From an uncultured Oscillospiraceae bacterium (lineage in GTDB: Bacteria > Bacillota > Clostridia > Oscillospirales > Oscillospiraceae), in assembly GCA_910587255.1 (NCBI GenBank), contig CAJUKT010000005.1:8135-72134 (forward strand): a stretch of 64,000 nt of DNA, read 5' to 3'. Shown here piece after piece: positions 16,687 to 24,332 of this stretch. Made by a program: the position numbers and the translations under genes. The notes under the pieces were generated by a model that did no database searches, was not told the DNA's origin, and saw only the letters and a list, made by a program, of their open reading frames with translations. Each line of letters begins with the position of its first letter. Position 1 is the stretch's first letter.

Positions 16687-17532
16687 ATGACTGTCGGAAG
16701 CAGAAAGCGCGGCGTGGGCTACTATGTCATCACCGTGGTGGCGGTTTTGATCACCATTGTCATGATTTTCCCCCTGTATTGGATGGTGGCCACCTCGGTG
16801 AAGTCCGCCGCCGAGGCCCAGCTCATCATCCCCACCCTGTTCCCCCGTGAATTCCACTTTGAGAACTACCTCAACGTACTCACCCGGGCCAACTTCCTGA
16901 AGTACTACTGGAACACCATCATTATGACCGCCGGCATCCTGATCCTCCAGATCGGCACCGGCACCCTGGCCGCCTACGGCTTTGCCTTCGGCAGGTTCAA
17001 GGGCCGGAACGTGATGTTCTATATTGTGCTGGGGGCGCTGATGATCCCCCTCCAGGTGACCTTTATCCCCATCTTCATCATGTGCTCGGGCTGGGGGCTC
17101 CAGGACACCTTCCTGGGCCTGATCCTGCCGGAGGCCGTCTCCGCGTACTACATCTTTATGATGCGCAACTCCTTCATGGCGGTGGACCAGAGCTATGTGG
17201 ACGCCGGGCTGATCGACGGCCTGGGCCGTTTGGGCACCGTGCAGCACGTACTGGTGCCCATGTGCAAGGCCACCATCTTCACCGTCACCCTGGTGACCTT
17301 CTCCAACGGCTGGAACGCCTACTTCTGGCCCAAGATCATCGCCAAGAACGAGGTGCGCCGGGTGCTCACCGTGGGCCTGGCCCAGCTGAAGCAGACCTTC
17401 GCCGGGCAGGCCGTATCCAACTACCATGAGATCATGGCGGGCGCGGTGCTGGCGGTGCTGCCCCTGGTCATCCTCTTCATGCTGTTCCAGAAGTACATGA
17501 TGACCGGCTACTCCAAGGCTGCCATGAAATAA
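16687..17532 (+). CDS. ABC transporter permease, UgpE/MalG type
   Basis: A 281-residue permease with a typical opening (VAVLITIVMIFPLYWMVATS) and EAA-loop equivalent (YVDAGLIDGLGRLGTVQHVL). Six helices are predicted by eye. The ribosome site gaggggggaggag precedes the ATG. It is directly followed by a 135-bp hairpin element and then by the PHP phosphoesterase gene on the same strand. Its role is to complete the channel for the UgpB-like binder. Confidence 0.9.
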   Translation: MTVGSRKRGVGYYVITVVAVLITIVMIFPLYWMVATSVKSAAEAQLIIPTLFPREFHFENYLNVLTRANFLKYYWNTIIMTAGILILQIGTGTLAAYGFAFGRFKGRNVMFYIVLGALMIPLQVTFIPIFIMCSGWGLQDTFLGLILPEAVSAYYIFMMRNSFMAVDQSYVDAGLIDGLGRLGTVQHVLVPMCKATIFTVTLVTFSNGWNAYFWPKIIAKNEVRRVLTVGLAQLKQTFAGQAVSNYHEIMAGAVLAVLPLVILFMLFQKYMMTGYSKAAMK

Positions 17533-17666
17533 GAAGCCGCCGCCGGGGTTCGCAGATGCGCGAGCGGAAACGGCCGCGGGCAAGGCGGAGGCTTGCAGGA
17601 TTTATGACGCCGCCCGCGGCGGTCTGGGCCGCGAGGATGCGTGCCGGGGCGGCAGGCGCAGCTTCT
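17532..17666. repeat. MITE-like element (family 1b) after the permease gene
   Basis: The ends agaagc (17532-17537) and gcttct (17661-17666) are inverted, and the inner right segment (gggccgcgaggatgcgtgc) closely matches the element at 36212-36297 (gggccgcaaggatgtgtgc). It begins within one base of the permease stop codon. Confidence 0.5.
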
Positions 17667-17673
17667 GAACGGC

Positions 17674-17706
17674 AAACGGGGCGGACCGGCGGTCCGCCCC
17701 GTTTTC
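17674..17706 (+). terminator. rho-independent terminator before the PHP gene
   Basis: Perfect 14-bp arms (17674-17687 and 17691-17704) with a 3-nt loop and a gtttt end. The downstream gene may therefore depend on read-through or a weak promoter of its own. Confidence 0.7.
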
Positions 17707-17738
17707 GCCCCCAATTCCACAAAGAAAGGAAGCGCGGC

Positions 17739-18752
17739 ATGGACTTTATCTCACCCGGAGCCCGGCAGTACAAGGCCAACCTGCACTGCCACTCCAACCT
17801 GTCCGACGGCAGGCTCACCCCGGAGGAGCTGGTGCGGGCGTATCGGGAGCAGGGCTATTCCATCCTGGCCATCACCGACCACGAGGCGTCCTATGACCAC
17901 ACGGCGGCCTCCCAACCCGATTTTCTGCTGGTGACGGGGTATGAGGCGTATATACGCCCCTCCCCCGACTGCCGCCTGGATCACTACGGCCCGGAGATCC
18001 ACCTGAACCTGCTGGCCAAGGACCCCCATAACACCACCCTCATCGGGTTTGACCCCAAGTTCTGCAAGTACATGCCCCCGGAGGAGGCGGCCCGGCGCGA
18101 AAAAGCGGGGGAGCTGGGCCCCCGCCGCTACGACCGGGGCTACATCCAGGCGTTCATCGATCAGGCCCGGGCGAGCGGGTATCTGGTGAGCTATAACCAC
18201 CCCTGCTGGTCCATGGAGAGCCAGGAGGATATTTTGTCCTGCTCGGGCTGCTTCAGCCTGGAGCTGTTTAACACCGGCTCCATGAAAATCAGCGGCGCGG
18301 AGGACAATGTGGCGCTGTACGACGCAATGCTGCGCAGGGGAAAGCGGCCCTATGTCCACGGGGCGGACGACAACCATAACCACCATCCCTTCGGCTCCCC
18401 CATGTGCGACTCCTTCGGCGCGTGGACCATGGTGCTCTCGGAGGGGCTGAGCTACCCGGCGGTGATCCGGGCGCTGGAGGCGGGGCGGTTTTACGCCAGC
18501 ACCGGCCCGGCCTTTACCCGGCTGTCCTTCCAGGGGAAAAGGGTCCTGATGGAATTTTCCGGCGCCCAGCGCGCCATCATGCACATGAGCCCCAAGTGGG
18601 CGCTCAACCTGTGGGCCCGGGCCGGGGAGCCCTTTGACCGGGCGGAGTTTGACATCCCGGACCGGGCGCCCTACGTGTACTTCTCCCTGCTGGACGGGGA
18701 CGGCAGGCGGGCCGTCACCCGAGCCTTCACCCGGGAGGAGCTGGGCATTTAG
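17739..18752 (+). CDS. PHP-domain phosphoesterase
   Basis: A 337-residue metal-dependent hydrolase. PHP motif 1 is NLHCHSNLSDG (His16, His18), motif 2 AITDHE near residue 45, a Glu in TGYEAY, and later His residues in SYNHPCW and the Asp/His pair in GADDNHNHHPFG. Such enzymes cleave phosphate mono- or diesters, or act as histidinol-phosphatase relatives. Next to a probable glycerophosphodiester importer, a role in processing the imported phosphoester is likely. There is no signal peptide. The start at 17739 has aaagaaagga upstream. Confidence 0.83.
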   Translation: MDFISPGARQYKANLHCHSNLSDGRLTPEELVRAYREQGYSILAITDHEASYDHTAASQPDFLLVTGYEAYIRPSPDCRLDHYGPEIHLNLLAKDPHNTTLIGFDPKFCKYMPPEEAARREKAGELGPRRYDRGYIQAFIDQARASGYLVSYNHPCWSMESQEDILSCSGCFSLELFNTGSMKISGAEDNVALYDAMLRRGKRPYVHGADDNHNHHPFGSPMCDSFGAWTMVLSEGLSYPAVIRALEAGRFYASTGPAFTRLSFQGKRVLMEFSGAQRAIMHMSPKWALNLWARAGEPFDRAEFDIPDRAPYVYFSLLDGDGRRAVTRAFTREELGI

Positions 18753-18775
18753 AAAATACGGAGGAGGTAGTTTGA

Positions 18776-19900
18776 ATGAAAAAGCGGCTTTTCCGGTGGG
18801 CGGCGCTGGCGGCGGCCGCCGCGCTGTGCTTGTCTGCGTGGGGCTGCGCCCCGGCAGAGAAGGATATTGATGTGCCCGGCCAGAATGCCCCCACCCCGCC
18901 CGCCCAGACGGAGGGCGCCTTCCGCATGACGCAGGAGGGCTCCGTGCGCAACGAGAAATTCCGGGAGCGGAAGGAGTTCGCCGGTTTCATCGGACGGGCG
19001 GAGTCCAAATTTCTGATTGCGGGCCTCAACCAGGCCATGACCCCCCAGGGGATCAGCTACAGCGGGGAGACCGGCCTTGCCTACATCACGTCCTACGCCA
19101 TCACCGACACCCCCTCCGCCATCACCGGCGTATCGCTGGACACCGGGGAGCTGACGGCGGAGTACTACCTGTTTAACCCGGACGGCTCCCCCTTTACCAG
19201 CCATGTGGGGGGGATCGCGGCGGTGGGGAATACCCTCTATGTGTCCGCCAAGCTGGACTCCGACGGGAGCTACAGCGTGGCCGTGCTGTCCCTGGACCAG
19301 CTGCCCCCCTCCGGCAGCCATGACGTGACGGTGGAGCAGACCATCCCGGTGCCCGTCTCCCCGTCCTTCCTGAACTACTCCCGGGGGACGCTGTGGGTGG
19401 GCAATTTCTACCACCCCAAGGCGGACTATAACCTGTCCCCGGAGCTCAACTTCACCACCCGGAGCGCGGACGGCGAGTACGGCTGCTATATCCTGGGCTA
19501 CCGCATGGGGGAGGACGGGGCGCTTTCCATCCCCGACGGGGAGAAATATCCCGTCCCGGACTGCGCCATGGCGGCCCCTGACCGCATCCAGGGGGTGTGC
19601 TGCCTGGGGGACGAGGTGATCCTCAGCCAGTCCTATGGCCGGGGGGCAAACTCCACGCTCCTGTTCTACCAGGTCCCCGAGGGGGATGGGTTTGACGGCA
19701 CGCTGGACGTGTGCGGCCACGATATCCCATGCTACATCCTGGACAGTGCCCGGCAGAGCCAGGCCATGACCGCAATGCCCATGACGGAGGGGCTGTGCCT
19801 CAGCCCGGACGGGGTGCTGGTGCTCTTTGAGTCCGGCTCCAGCCGGTACAGCGACGGAAAATACCGCACCGACCATGTGTGGGAGCTGAAGGGCCAATAG
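18776..19900 (+). CDS. secreted beta-propeller-like lipoprotein of unknown function
   Basis: A 374-residue protein with a basic, hydrophobic signal peptide ending at Cys24 (AWGC, an imperfect lipobox). The body has repeated short beta motifs (GISYSGETGLAYITSYAI, GIAAVGNTLYVSAKL, LSYSRG-type turns, GLCLSPDGVLVLFESG) that suggest a propeller or YncE-like fold. I do not recognise a named family. It starts 23 bp after the PHP gene with aggaggta upstream, so it belongs to the same unit and may bind or sense the same external substrate. Confidence 0.72.
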   Translation: MKKRLFRWAALAAAAALCLSAWGCAPAEKDIDVPGQNAPTPPAQTEGAFRMTQEGSVRNEKFRERKEFAGFIGRAESKFLIAGLNQAMTPQGISYSGETGLAYITSYAITDTPSAITGVSLDTGELTAEYYLFNPDGSPFTSHVGGIAAVGNTLYVSAKLDSDGSYSVAVLSLDQLPPSGSHDVTVEQTIPVPVSPSFLNYSRGTLWVGNFYHPKADYNLSPELNFTTRSADGEYGCYILGYRMGEDGALSIPDGEKYPVPDCAMAAPDRIQGVCCLGDEVILSQSYGRGANSTLLFYQVPEGDGFDGTLDVCGHDIPCYILDSARQSQAMTAMPMTEGLCLSPDGVLVLFESGSSRYSDGKYRTDHVWELKGQ

Positions 19901-19908
19901 GCGCGCAA

Positions 19909-19943
19909 AAAGGAGAGGGGGCGTTCCCCCTCTCCTTTGGTTT
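19909..19943. terminator. terminator ending the second ABC locus
   Basis: Perfect 13-bp arms (19909-19921 and 19926-19938) with a 4-nt loop, between the lipoprotein gene and the convergent MgtC gene. Confidence 0.8.
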
Positions 19944-19961
19944 AGGGCTTGTTTGAAAATT
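19942..19961. repeat. left-end fragment of the family 1 MITE-like element
   Basis: These 20 bases are identical to 13895-13914, the left end of the full element. It abuts the MgtC stop codon and no right end follows. Confidence 0.6.
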
Positions 19962-20661
19962 AGAGCTCCTCGGCGACCTCCACGCCCTTGATGTCGTAGA
20001 GCTGGGCCAGCATCTGGCTGATCTCCTGCTTGTCGCTGCGCTTGTTCAGGCGCAGGGTGAGGATGACGCAGGAGGCGGATTTGTCCCCCGAGGCGCTGCG
20101 GGTGATCTCCATGTCCAGCAGCTTCATCCCCTTTTCCCGGCAGAACTTCAGTACGTTCTCCAGGCAGGGCCGCCCGCTGTACTCCATGTACAGGTTGATT
20201 TCCGGGGCGCTGTCCATCAGGCGGTACTCCAGCTTGGCCAGGCAGAACTCCGCCAGGATGATGATGACGGTGGTGATGAGTCCCCCGGCGTAAAAGCCCG
20301 CGCCCAGGGACAGCCCGATAACCGCCGCCACCCAAAGCCCGGCGGCGGTGGTCAGGCCCTTGACCCGGTTGCGCCGGGTGACGATGATGCACCCCGCGCC
20401 GATGAAGCCCACCCCGGCCACCACCTGGGCGCCCAGCCGGGCCATGTCGGTGTAATACCCCAGGTTCAGATAGAGGTACTGGCTGGTCAGGGTGGTCATA
20501 GCCGCCCCCAGGCAGATGAGGATATGGGTGCGGAAGCCCGCCGCCCGCCGCTTATAGGTCCGCTCCATGCCGATGATGCCGCCGCACAGCACCGCCAGCA
20601 GCATCCGCACCGCCGCCGAGGTGAAGTTCACCTCCACCAGCCGGTCAAAAAAAGTCAGCAT
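19960..20661 (-). CDS. MgtC/SapB family membrane protein, copy B
   Basis: A 233-residue protein with five N-terminal helices carrying the MgtC signature (GGIIGMERTYKRRAAGFRTH, VAGVGFIGAGCII, VKGLTTAAGLWVAA) and a C-terminal cytosolic ACT-like domain of about 80 residues. MgtC proteins are linked to growth under low magnesium or acid stress and to ATP-synthase control in pathogens; in clostridia the role is unclear. It lies 13 bp downstream of a paralogue in the same orientation, so the two are co-transcribed and may form a hetero-oligomer. Confidence 0.87.
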   Translation of the reverse strand: MLTFFDRLVEVNFTSAAVRMLLAVLCGGIIGMERTYKRRAAGFRTHILICLGAAMTTLTSQYLYLNLGYYTDMARLGAQVVAGVGFIGAGCIIVTRRNRVKGLTTAAGLWVAAVIGLSLGAGFYAGGLITTVIIILAEFCLAKLEYRLMDSAPEINLYMEYSGRPCLENVLKFCREKGMKLLDMEITRSASGDKSASCVILTLRLNKRSDKQEISQMLAQLYDIKGVEVAEEL

Positions 20662-20674
20662 TGTATTCCACCCC

Positions 20675-21400
20675 CTATACCTCGTCGATGGCGATCACCC
20701 GGTCCAGCTCATAGATCGCCATAATCATCCGCCCGTGGGTGCGCGGCTGGCTCAGCCGGATGGAAAACACCGCGCAGGGATACAGGGCGGATTCCTTTCG
20801 GTCCTGGATGATATCCACCTCGTATATCCGGGCCCCCTGCTCCTTGATCCGGCCGATGATGGCGCCCACGTCGTCCAGCGAGGTGAATTCCACATAGATG
20901 TTCATGTTGTGGGCGCGGGAGACGATGATCGCGTCGATGTGGGGCAGCAGGCAGATGCACAGGAGGATGAGGGCAAAGGCCAGGAACATGCACTCGTAAA
21001 AGCCCGCGCCGATGGCCAGGCCCATGCAGGCCGAGGCCCAGAGCCCGGCGGCGGTGGTCAGGCCCTTGACCTCCTGCCGGTCTGTGACCAGGATAGTGCC
21101 CGCGCCTAAAAAGCCGATGCCGTTGATGACCTGGGCCCCAAAGCGGGACACGTCGGTGCGGATGCCCACGTCAAGGGCCTTCTCCGCCCAGCGCCCGGCC
21201 AGCATCGCGTGCTCGTACTGGCTGAGGAGCATGGCCAGGGCCGCCCCCAGGCATACAAACATATAGGTGCGGAAGCCCGCCGCCCGGCCCTTTTTGGCGC
21301 GGTCGATGCCCAGCATCCCGCCAAACAGCATGGCCGCCAGGAGGCGCACCACCACGGAGAGCAGATTGAATTGCCGCAGATAATCGAAAAGATCCGCCAT
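20675..21400 (-). CDS. MgtC/SapB family membrane protein, copy A
   Basis: A 241-residue protein with the same architecture as its downstream neighbour: FGGMLGIDRAKKGRAAGFRT, NGIGFLGAGTI and VKGLTTAAGLWASA, then an ACT-like C-terminal domain. The start at 21400 (MADLFDYLRQF) is chosen because GGAGGATG lies 8-12 bp upstream; an earlier GTG would add 22 non-family residues. A consensus promoter and a 140-nt leader with a hairpin precede it. Divergence from copy B is moderate, indicating an old duplication. Confidence 0.87.
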   Translation of the reverse strand: MADLFDYLRQFNLLSVVVRLLAAMLFGGMLGIDRAKKGRAAGFRTYMFVCLGAALAMLLSQYEHAMLAGRWAEKALDVGIRTDVSRFGAQVINGIGFLGAGTILVTDRQEVKGLTTAAGLWASACMGLAIGAGFYECMFLAFALILLCICLLPHIDAIIVSRAHNMNIYVEFTSLDDVGAIIGRIKEQGARIYEVDIIQDRKESALYPCAVFSIRLSQPRTHGRMIMAIYELDRVIAIDEV

Positions 21401-21455
21401 GGAACCATCCTCCCTTGCGGTTGAGGCCGCAAAAGCGGGCCCAACTAATGTGACG

Positions 21456-21488
21456 GCAGACCACACCCCTACAGGGAGGGTGGTCTGC
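21456..21488 (-). promoter_or_regulatory. hairpin in the mgtC leader
   Basis: Perfect 9-bp arms (21456-21464 and 21480-21488) plus inner GC pairs lie in the 5' leader of the mgtC pair. There is no T-tract. It has no M-box core as far as I can see. Confidence 0.4.
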
Positions 21489-21543
21489 TTTGTTGGACGG
21501 ACTGTGAAATTGCGCCGCGCCGTGTGGGGCGCAGGTTTAACCT

Positions 21544-21572
21544 AGTGTACCGCATAGCGGCGGCTTTGTCAA
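21544..21572 (-). promoter_or_regulatory. consensus promoter of the mgtC pair
   Basis: On the minus strand: TTGACA, exactly 17 bp, TACACT, about 140 bp upstream of the copy A start codon. Confidence 0.75.
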
Positions 21573-21810
21573 TGGGGGTTTGTGAAAAATATACGAAAGA
21601 TACGGTGCGGGCGGGGTGGTTTTAATTGCTCTTGCCATATTATGCAAGGGGAGGCTGTGGTGTGCCTGGGAAAGCGGGCCGCGTTATCAGCTGCCAGATC
21701 AGGGGAGACGGAAGCTAACATAAGGGCGGCGCTGAAAGCGAGCATCTGATTGGCTCAATGCGGCGAAAATGCTTTTCCCAGCCCATCAAACCGGGGCTGC
21801 GCAAAGCCGG
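21573..21810. other. intergenic stretch with no recognised feature
   Basis: Between the mgtC promoter and the ssrA terminator I see no gene, tRNA or clear repeat. The only structure noticed is a small inverted pair (cttgc and gcaag) near 21630-21648. Confidence 0.5.
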
Positions 21811-21855
21811 ATTTTGAAAAACGCCGCCGCGAACGTCATATCGTTCGCGGCGGCG
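21811..21855 (-). terminator. terminator of ssrA
   Basis: Perfect 14-bp arms (21822-21835 and 21842-21855) with a 6-nt loop; on the minus strand a TTTTTC run follows directly. Confidence 0.85.
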
Positions 21856-22202
21856 TGGTGGAGGCGAGGGGAATCGAACCCCTGTCCGAAAGCGCTTCCA
21901 CAGGAACCTCTCCGAGCGCAGACGATCCTTTACATTCCCTTACTCAGACGCGGGTCGTCACGCTGCTGAGCTTGGTAGAGTCATGATGCGTGGCGCGGTC
22001 AACTCTTTCCGCACGCACGGGCACCACTGAGATGACGCCCACACCCGGCTCGTGGTCCTTCCGGGCGGGACGGCCGCGTTAAGCCGCGGCGAGAACTACG
22101 TTATCGTTGTTCTTTAATTTATAAGTTGCCCGTTTTAAGGATGTCAGGCGCATCCGCTCGCTATTCCTGCTTCTGTACCCCCGTCGAAACCAGTACGCCC
22201 CC
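21856..22202 (-). ncRNA. ssrA: transfer-messenger RNA (tmRNA)
   Basis: A 347-nt tmRNA on the minus strand. The 5' end is GGGGGCGUACUGGUUUCGAC and the 3' end has a T-arm (GGUUCGAUUCCCC) and GCCUCCACCA with CCA encoded; the first and last seven bases pair as an acceptor stem. The tag reading frame at 22079-22111 gives NNDNVVLAAA and stop, preceded by an AAG codon; the resume codon itself cannot be fixed by eye. tmRNA with SmpB releases stalled ribosomes and tags the product for proteolysis. Its partner gene smpB lies about 600 bp upstream on the same strand. No -10 box is evident in the very GC-rich DNA just upstream of 22202. Confidence 0.95.
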
Positions 22203-22254
22203 GTCGGGGCGGCCGAAAGCCGCCGGGACGGCGCTGAGCGCCGGATGCCGTGGG

Positions 22255-22773
22255 TTATACCTTTTCCGGCGCGGGATAATCCACGCCCTGGGTGTCCACA
22301 GTGACCCGCTTCATCACCTGGTCCTGCTTGGGGCGGTCGTTCCAGTCCCGTTTGGCGGAAACAATGGCGTCCGCCGTTTCCATCCCCTCTACCACCTTGC
22401 CGAAGGCGGCGTATCCGCCGTCCAGGTGGGGGGCGTCGGCCACCATCACGAAGAACTGGCTGCCCGCCGAGTCCATGCTCATGGCCCGGGCCATGGACAG
22501 CACGCCCCGGGTGTGGAGCAGCCCGTTTTGAAAGCCGTTCTGGGAGAACTCGCCCTTGATGGAATAGCCCGGGCCGCCGGTGCCCGCGCCGTCCGGGTCG
22601 CCCCCCTGGATCATGAAGCCGGGGATGACCCGGTGGAAAACCAGCCCGTCGTAAAAGCCGGACTGTACCAGGGAAATAAAATTGTTTACCGTGTTGGGCG
22701 CGACGTCGGGATAGAGCTCCGCCTTCATCACGCCGCCGCTCTCCATCTCAATGGTGACGATGGGATTGCTCAT
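22255..22773 (-). CDS. peptidyl-prolyl cis-trans isomerase, cyclophilin type
   Basis: A 172-residue cytosolic cyclophilin. The catalytic core is visible: FHRVIPGFMIQGGDP with the active-site Arg, GVLSMARAMSMDSAGSQFFV with the Gln-Phe pair, and the closing LDGGYAAFGKVVEGME. It speeds proline isomerisation in folding proteins. The start at 22773 (MSNPIV) is preferred, since gagaaaggg sits about 9 bp upstream; the ATG three codons earlier would overlap that site. It lies 21 bp after smpB and 52 bp before tmRNA, all on the minus strand. Confidence 0.92.
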   Translation of the reverse strand: MSNPIVTIEMESGGVMKAELYPDVAPNTVNNFISLVQSGFYDGLVFHRVIPGFMIQGGDPDGAGTGGPGYSIKGEFSQNGFQNGLLHTRGVLSMARAMSMDSAGSQFFVMVADAPHLDGGYAAFGKVVEGMETADAIVSAKRDWNDRPKQDQVMKRVTVDTQGVDYPAPEKV

Positions 22774-22794
22774 GGTTACCATCCCTTTCTCTTT

Positions 22795-23256
22795 TCAATA
22801 CCGGCCCCGTGAGGCCCGGTCCATCTCGCGCTTGGCGTCCCGCCGGGCGGCGGCCTCCCGCTTGTCGTAGAGCTTTTTGCCGCGGGCCAGCGCCAGCTCC
22901 ACCTTCACCCGGGGGCCGGAGAAGTACAGCGAGAGCGGGATCAGGGAATAGCCGTCCTGCTGCACCCGGGCCTGGAGCTTGCGGATCTCCCGGCGGTGGA
23001 GTAGCAGCCTTCTGGTGCGCCGGGGGTCCTTGTTGAAGATATTGCCCTTCTCATAGGGGGATATGTGCATCCCGTACAGGAACATCTCCCCGTCCTTCAC
23101 CGCGCAGAAGGAGTCCCGCAGGTTCACCGCCCCCAGCCGGATGGACTTGACCTCCGTGCCGGCCAGCTCGATGCCCGCCTCGTACTTGTCCTCGATGAAA
23201 TAGTCGTGGAACGCCTTCCGATTGGAGGCGATCTGCTTGGTAGACTGCTTGGCCAT
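22795..23256 (-). CDS. smpB: SsrA-binding protein SmpB
   Basis: A 153-residue RNA-binding protein of normal length: IASNRKAFHDYFIEDKYEAG, AGTEVKSIRLGAVNLRDSF, PRRTRRLLLHRREI and the basic C-terminal tail (KKLYDKREAAARRDAKREMD) that enters the decoding centre during trans-translation. It binds tmRNA, whose gene lies downstream in the same direction. The ATG at 23256 has aaggaggg upstream. A good promoter lies 35 bp before the start, so smpB, the cyclophilin and possibly ssrA form one transcript. Confidence 0.96.
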   Translation of the reverse strand: MAKQSTKQIASNRKAFHDYFIEDKYEAGIELAGTEVKSIRLGAVNLRDSFCAVKDGEMFLYGMHISPYEKGNIFNKDPRRTRRLLLHRREIRKLQARVQQDGYSLIPLSLYFSGPRVKVELALARGKKLYDKREAAARRDAKREMDRASRGRY

Positions 23257-23290
23257 GGGGCGTCCCTCCTTTCTCCCACCGTAGTATGAT

Positions 23291-23319
23291 AGCATACCAC
23301 ACCATTTGCGGGAATGCAA
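23291..23319 (-). promoter_or_regulatory. promoter of smpB
   Basis: On the minus strand: TTGCAT, exactly 17 bp, TATGCT. The same box pair occurs before the LTA-synthase-like gene at 36144-36172. Confidence 0.7.
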
Positions 23320-23330
23320 GGGAAAATACG

Positions 23331-23359
23331 CCCCGTAATATTACAATTATATTACGGGG
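23331..23359. promoter_or_regulatory. perfect AT-rich inverted repeat between smpB and murI
   Basis: Arms of 11 bp (23331-23341 and 23349-23359) pair without mismatch around a 7-nt loop. It sits between the two divergent promoters, 18 bp upstream of the murI -35 box; an operator or small RNA stem is possible. Confidence 0.45.
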
Positions 23360-23377
23360 AATTCAAAAAATCCGCTC

Positions 23378-23406
23378 TTGTTTTTATGCCGCCGGTAGCA
23401 TATAAT
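23378..23406 (+). promoter_or_regulatory. promoter of murI
   Basis: TTGTTT, exactly 17 bp, TATAAT (perfect -10), about 110 bp upstream of the murI ATG. Confidence 0.75.
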
Positions 23407-23433
23407 ATCATGGTTTCAACTCAGCCGCTGTTT

Positions 23434-23461
23434 GGACATATTGGCAATGTTTCAACAAGCC
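23434..23461. repeat. right-end fragment of the family 1 MITE-like element
   Basis: The 28 bases here match 14031-14058 with few differences (catattggcaatgtttcaac against catattgtcaatgttcgaac). It lies in the murI leader. Confidence 0.5.
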
Positions 23462-23516
23462 ATAGAATGCGCGCCCGGTCCGGGCGCGGCACATCGCCCG
23501 AAAAGGGAGGATATCC

Positions 23517-24332
23517 ATGGATACAAGGCCCATCGGCGTATTTGACTCCGGCCTGGGGGGGCTCACCGCCCTGCGGGAGCTGGCCCGGCTGATGCCGGAG
23601 GAGGACCTGGTTTATTTCGGCGACACCGGGCGGGTGCCCTACGGCGGCCGTTCGCCGGAGGTCATCGTCAAATACGCCCGGCAGGACGTGGCCTTCCTGC
23701 GCACCTTTGACCCCAAGGCCATTGTCATCGCCTGCGGGACCGTGTCCGCCACCGCCCTGGAGGTGCTGCGGGAGGAGAACCCCATCCCCATCTTCGGCGT
23801 GGTGGGGCCCACCGCCCGGGCCGCCGCCCATGTGACCCGGAACGGGCGGGTGGGCCTCATCGGGACCCGGGCCTCCATCCGCTCGGGGGCCTACGAGCGG
23901 GCGCTGAACCAGCTGCATCCCGGCGTGGAGGTGACGGCCCGGGCCTGCCCCCTGCTGGTGCCGCTGGTGGAAAACGGGCGCTTCCGCCCGGGCGACACGG
24001 TGGCGGAGACGGTGGTGTCGGAGTACTTAGCCCCCGTGAAGGCCGCGGGGGTGGACGCGCTGATCTTGGGCTGCACCCACTATCCCCTGATGAAGGATAT
24101 CATCGGCGGGTTCATGGGGGCGGAGACCGCTCTGGTGGACGCGGGGGAGCAGTGCGCCCGGTGGGTGAAGAAGCAGCTGGAGTGGGACGGGCTGCGCAAT
24201 GCCCGCCCCGGCGCGGGCCGGCACCGTTTTTTTGTCAGCGACAGCGCCGGGGACTTCTCCGAGCTGGCCTCCGTGTTTTTGGGGGAGGATGTCCACGGCG
24301 GGGTGGAGCAGATCGACATTACAGCGTACTAA
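23517..24332 (+). CDS. murI: glutamate racemase
   Basis: A 271-residue racemase that makes D-glutamate for peptidoglycan. The catalytic cysteines are Cys73 (IACGTVSA) and Cys186 (LGCTHYP), with FDSGLGG near the N-terminus and YFGDTGRVPYGG. The residue after Cys73 is Gly, where the commoner family motif is ACNTA; the variant is worth noting but probably still active. The ATG at 23517 has gggaggat upstream. It has its own consensus promoter and is followed by a hairpin element, so it may be monocistronic. Confidence 0.93.
   Translation: MDTRPIGVFDSGLGGLTALRELARLMPEEDLVYFGDTGRVPYGGRSPEVIVKYARQDVAFLRTFDPKAIVIACGTVSATALEVLREENPIPIFGVVGPTARAAAHVTRNGRVGLIGTRASIRSGAYERALNQLHPGVEVTARACPLLVPLVENGRFRPGDTVAETVVSEYLAPVKAAGVDALILGCTHYPLMKDIIGGFMGAETALVDAGEQCARWVKKQLEWDGLRNARPGAGRHRFFVSDSAGDFSELASVFLGEDVHGGVEQIDITAY

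Noticed and set aside
21401..21544. M-box (magnesium riboswitch) in the mgtC leader
   Set aside because: I could not find the conserved M-box core; only one simple stem is present.
21640..21810. Possible tRNA gene before the tmRNA terminator
   Set aside because: No cloverleaf with an acceptor stem and T-arm could be built; the only T-arm-like sequence belongs to the tmRNA.
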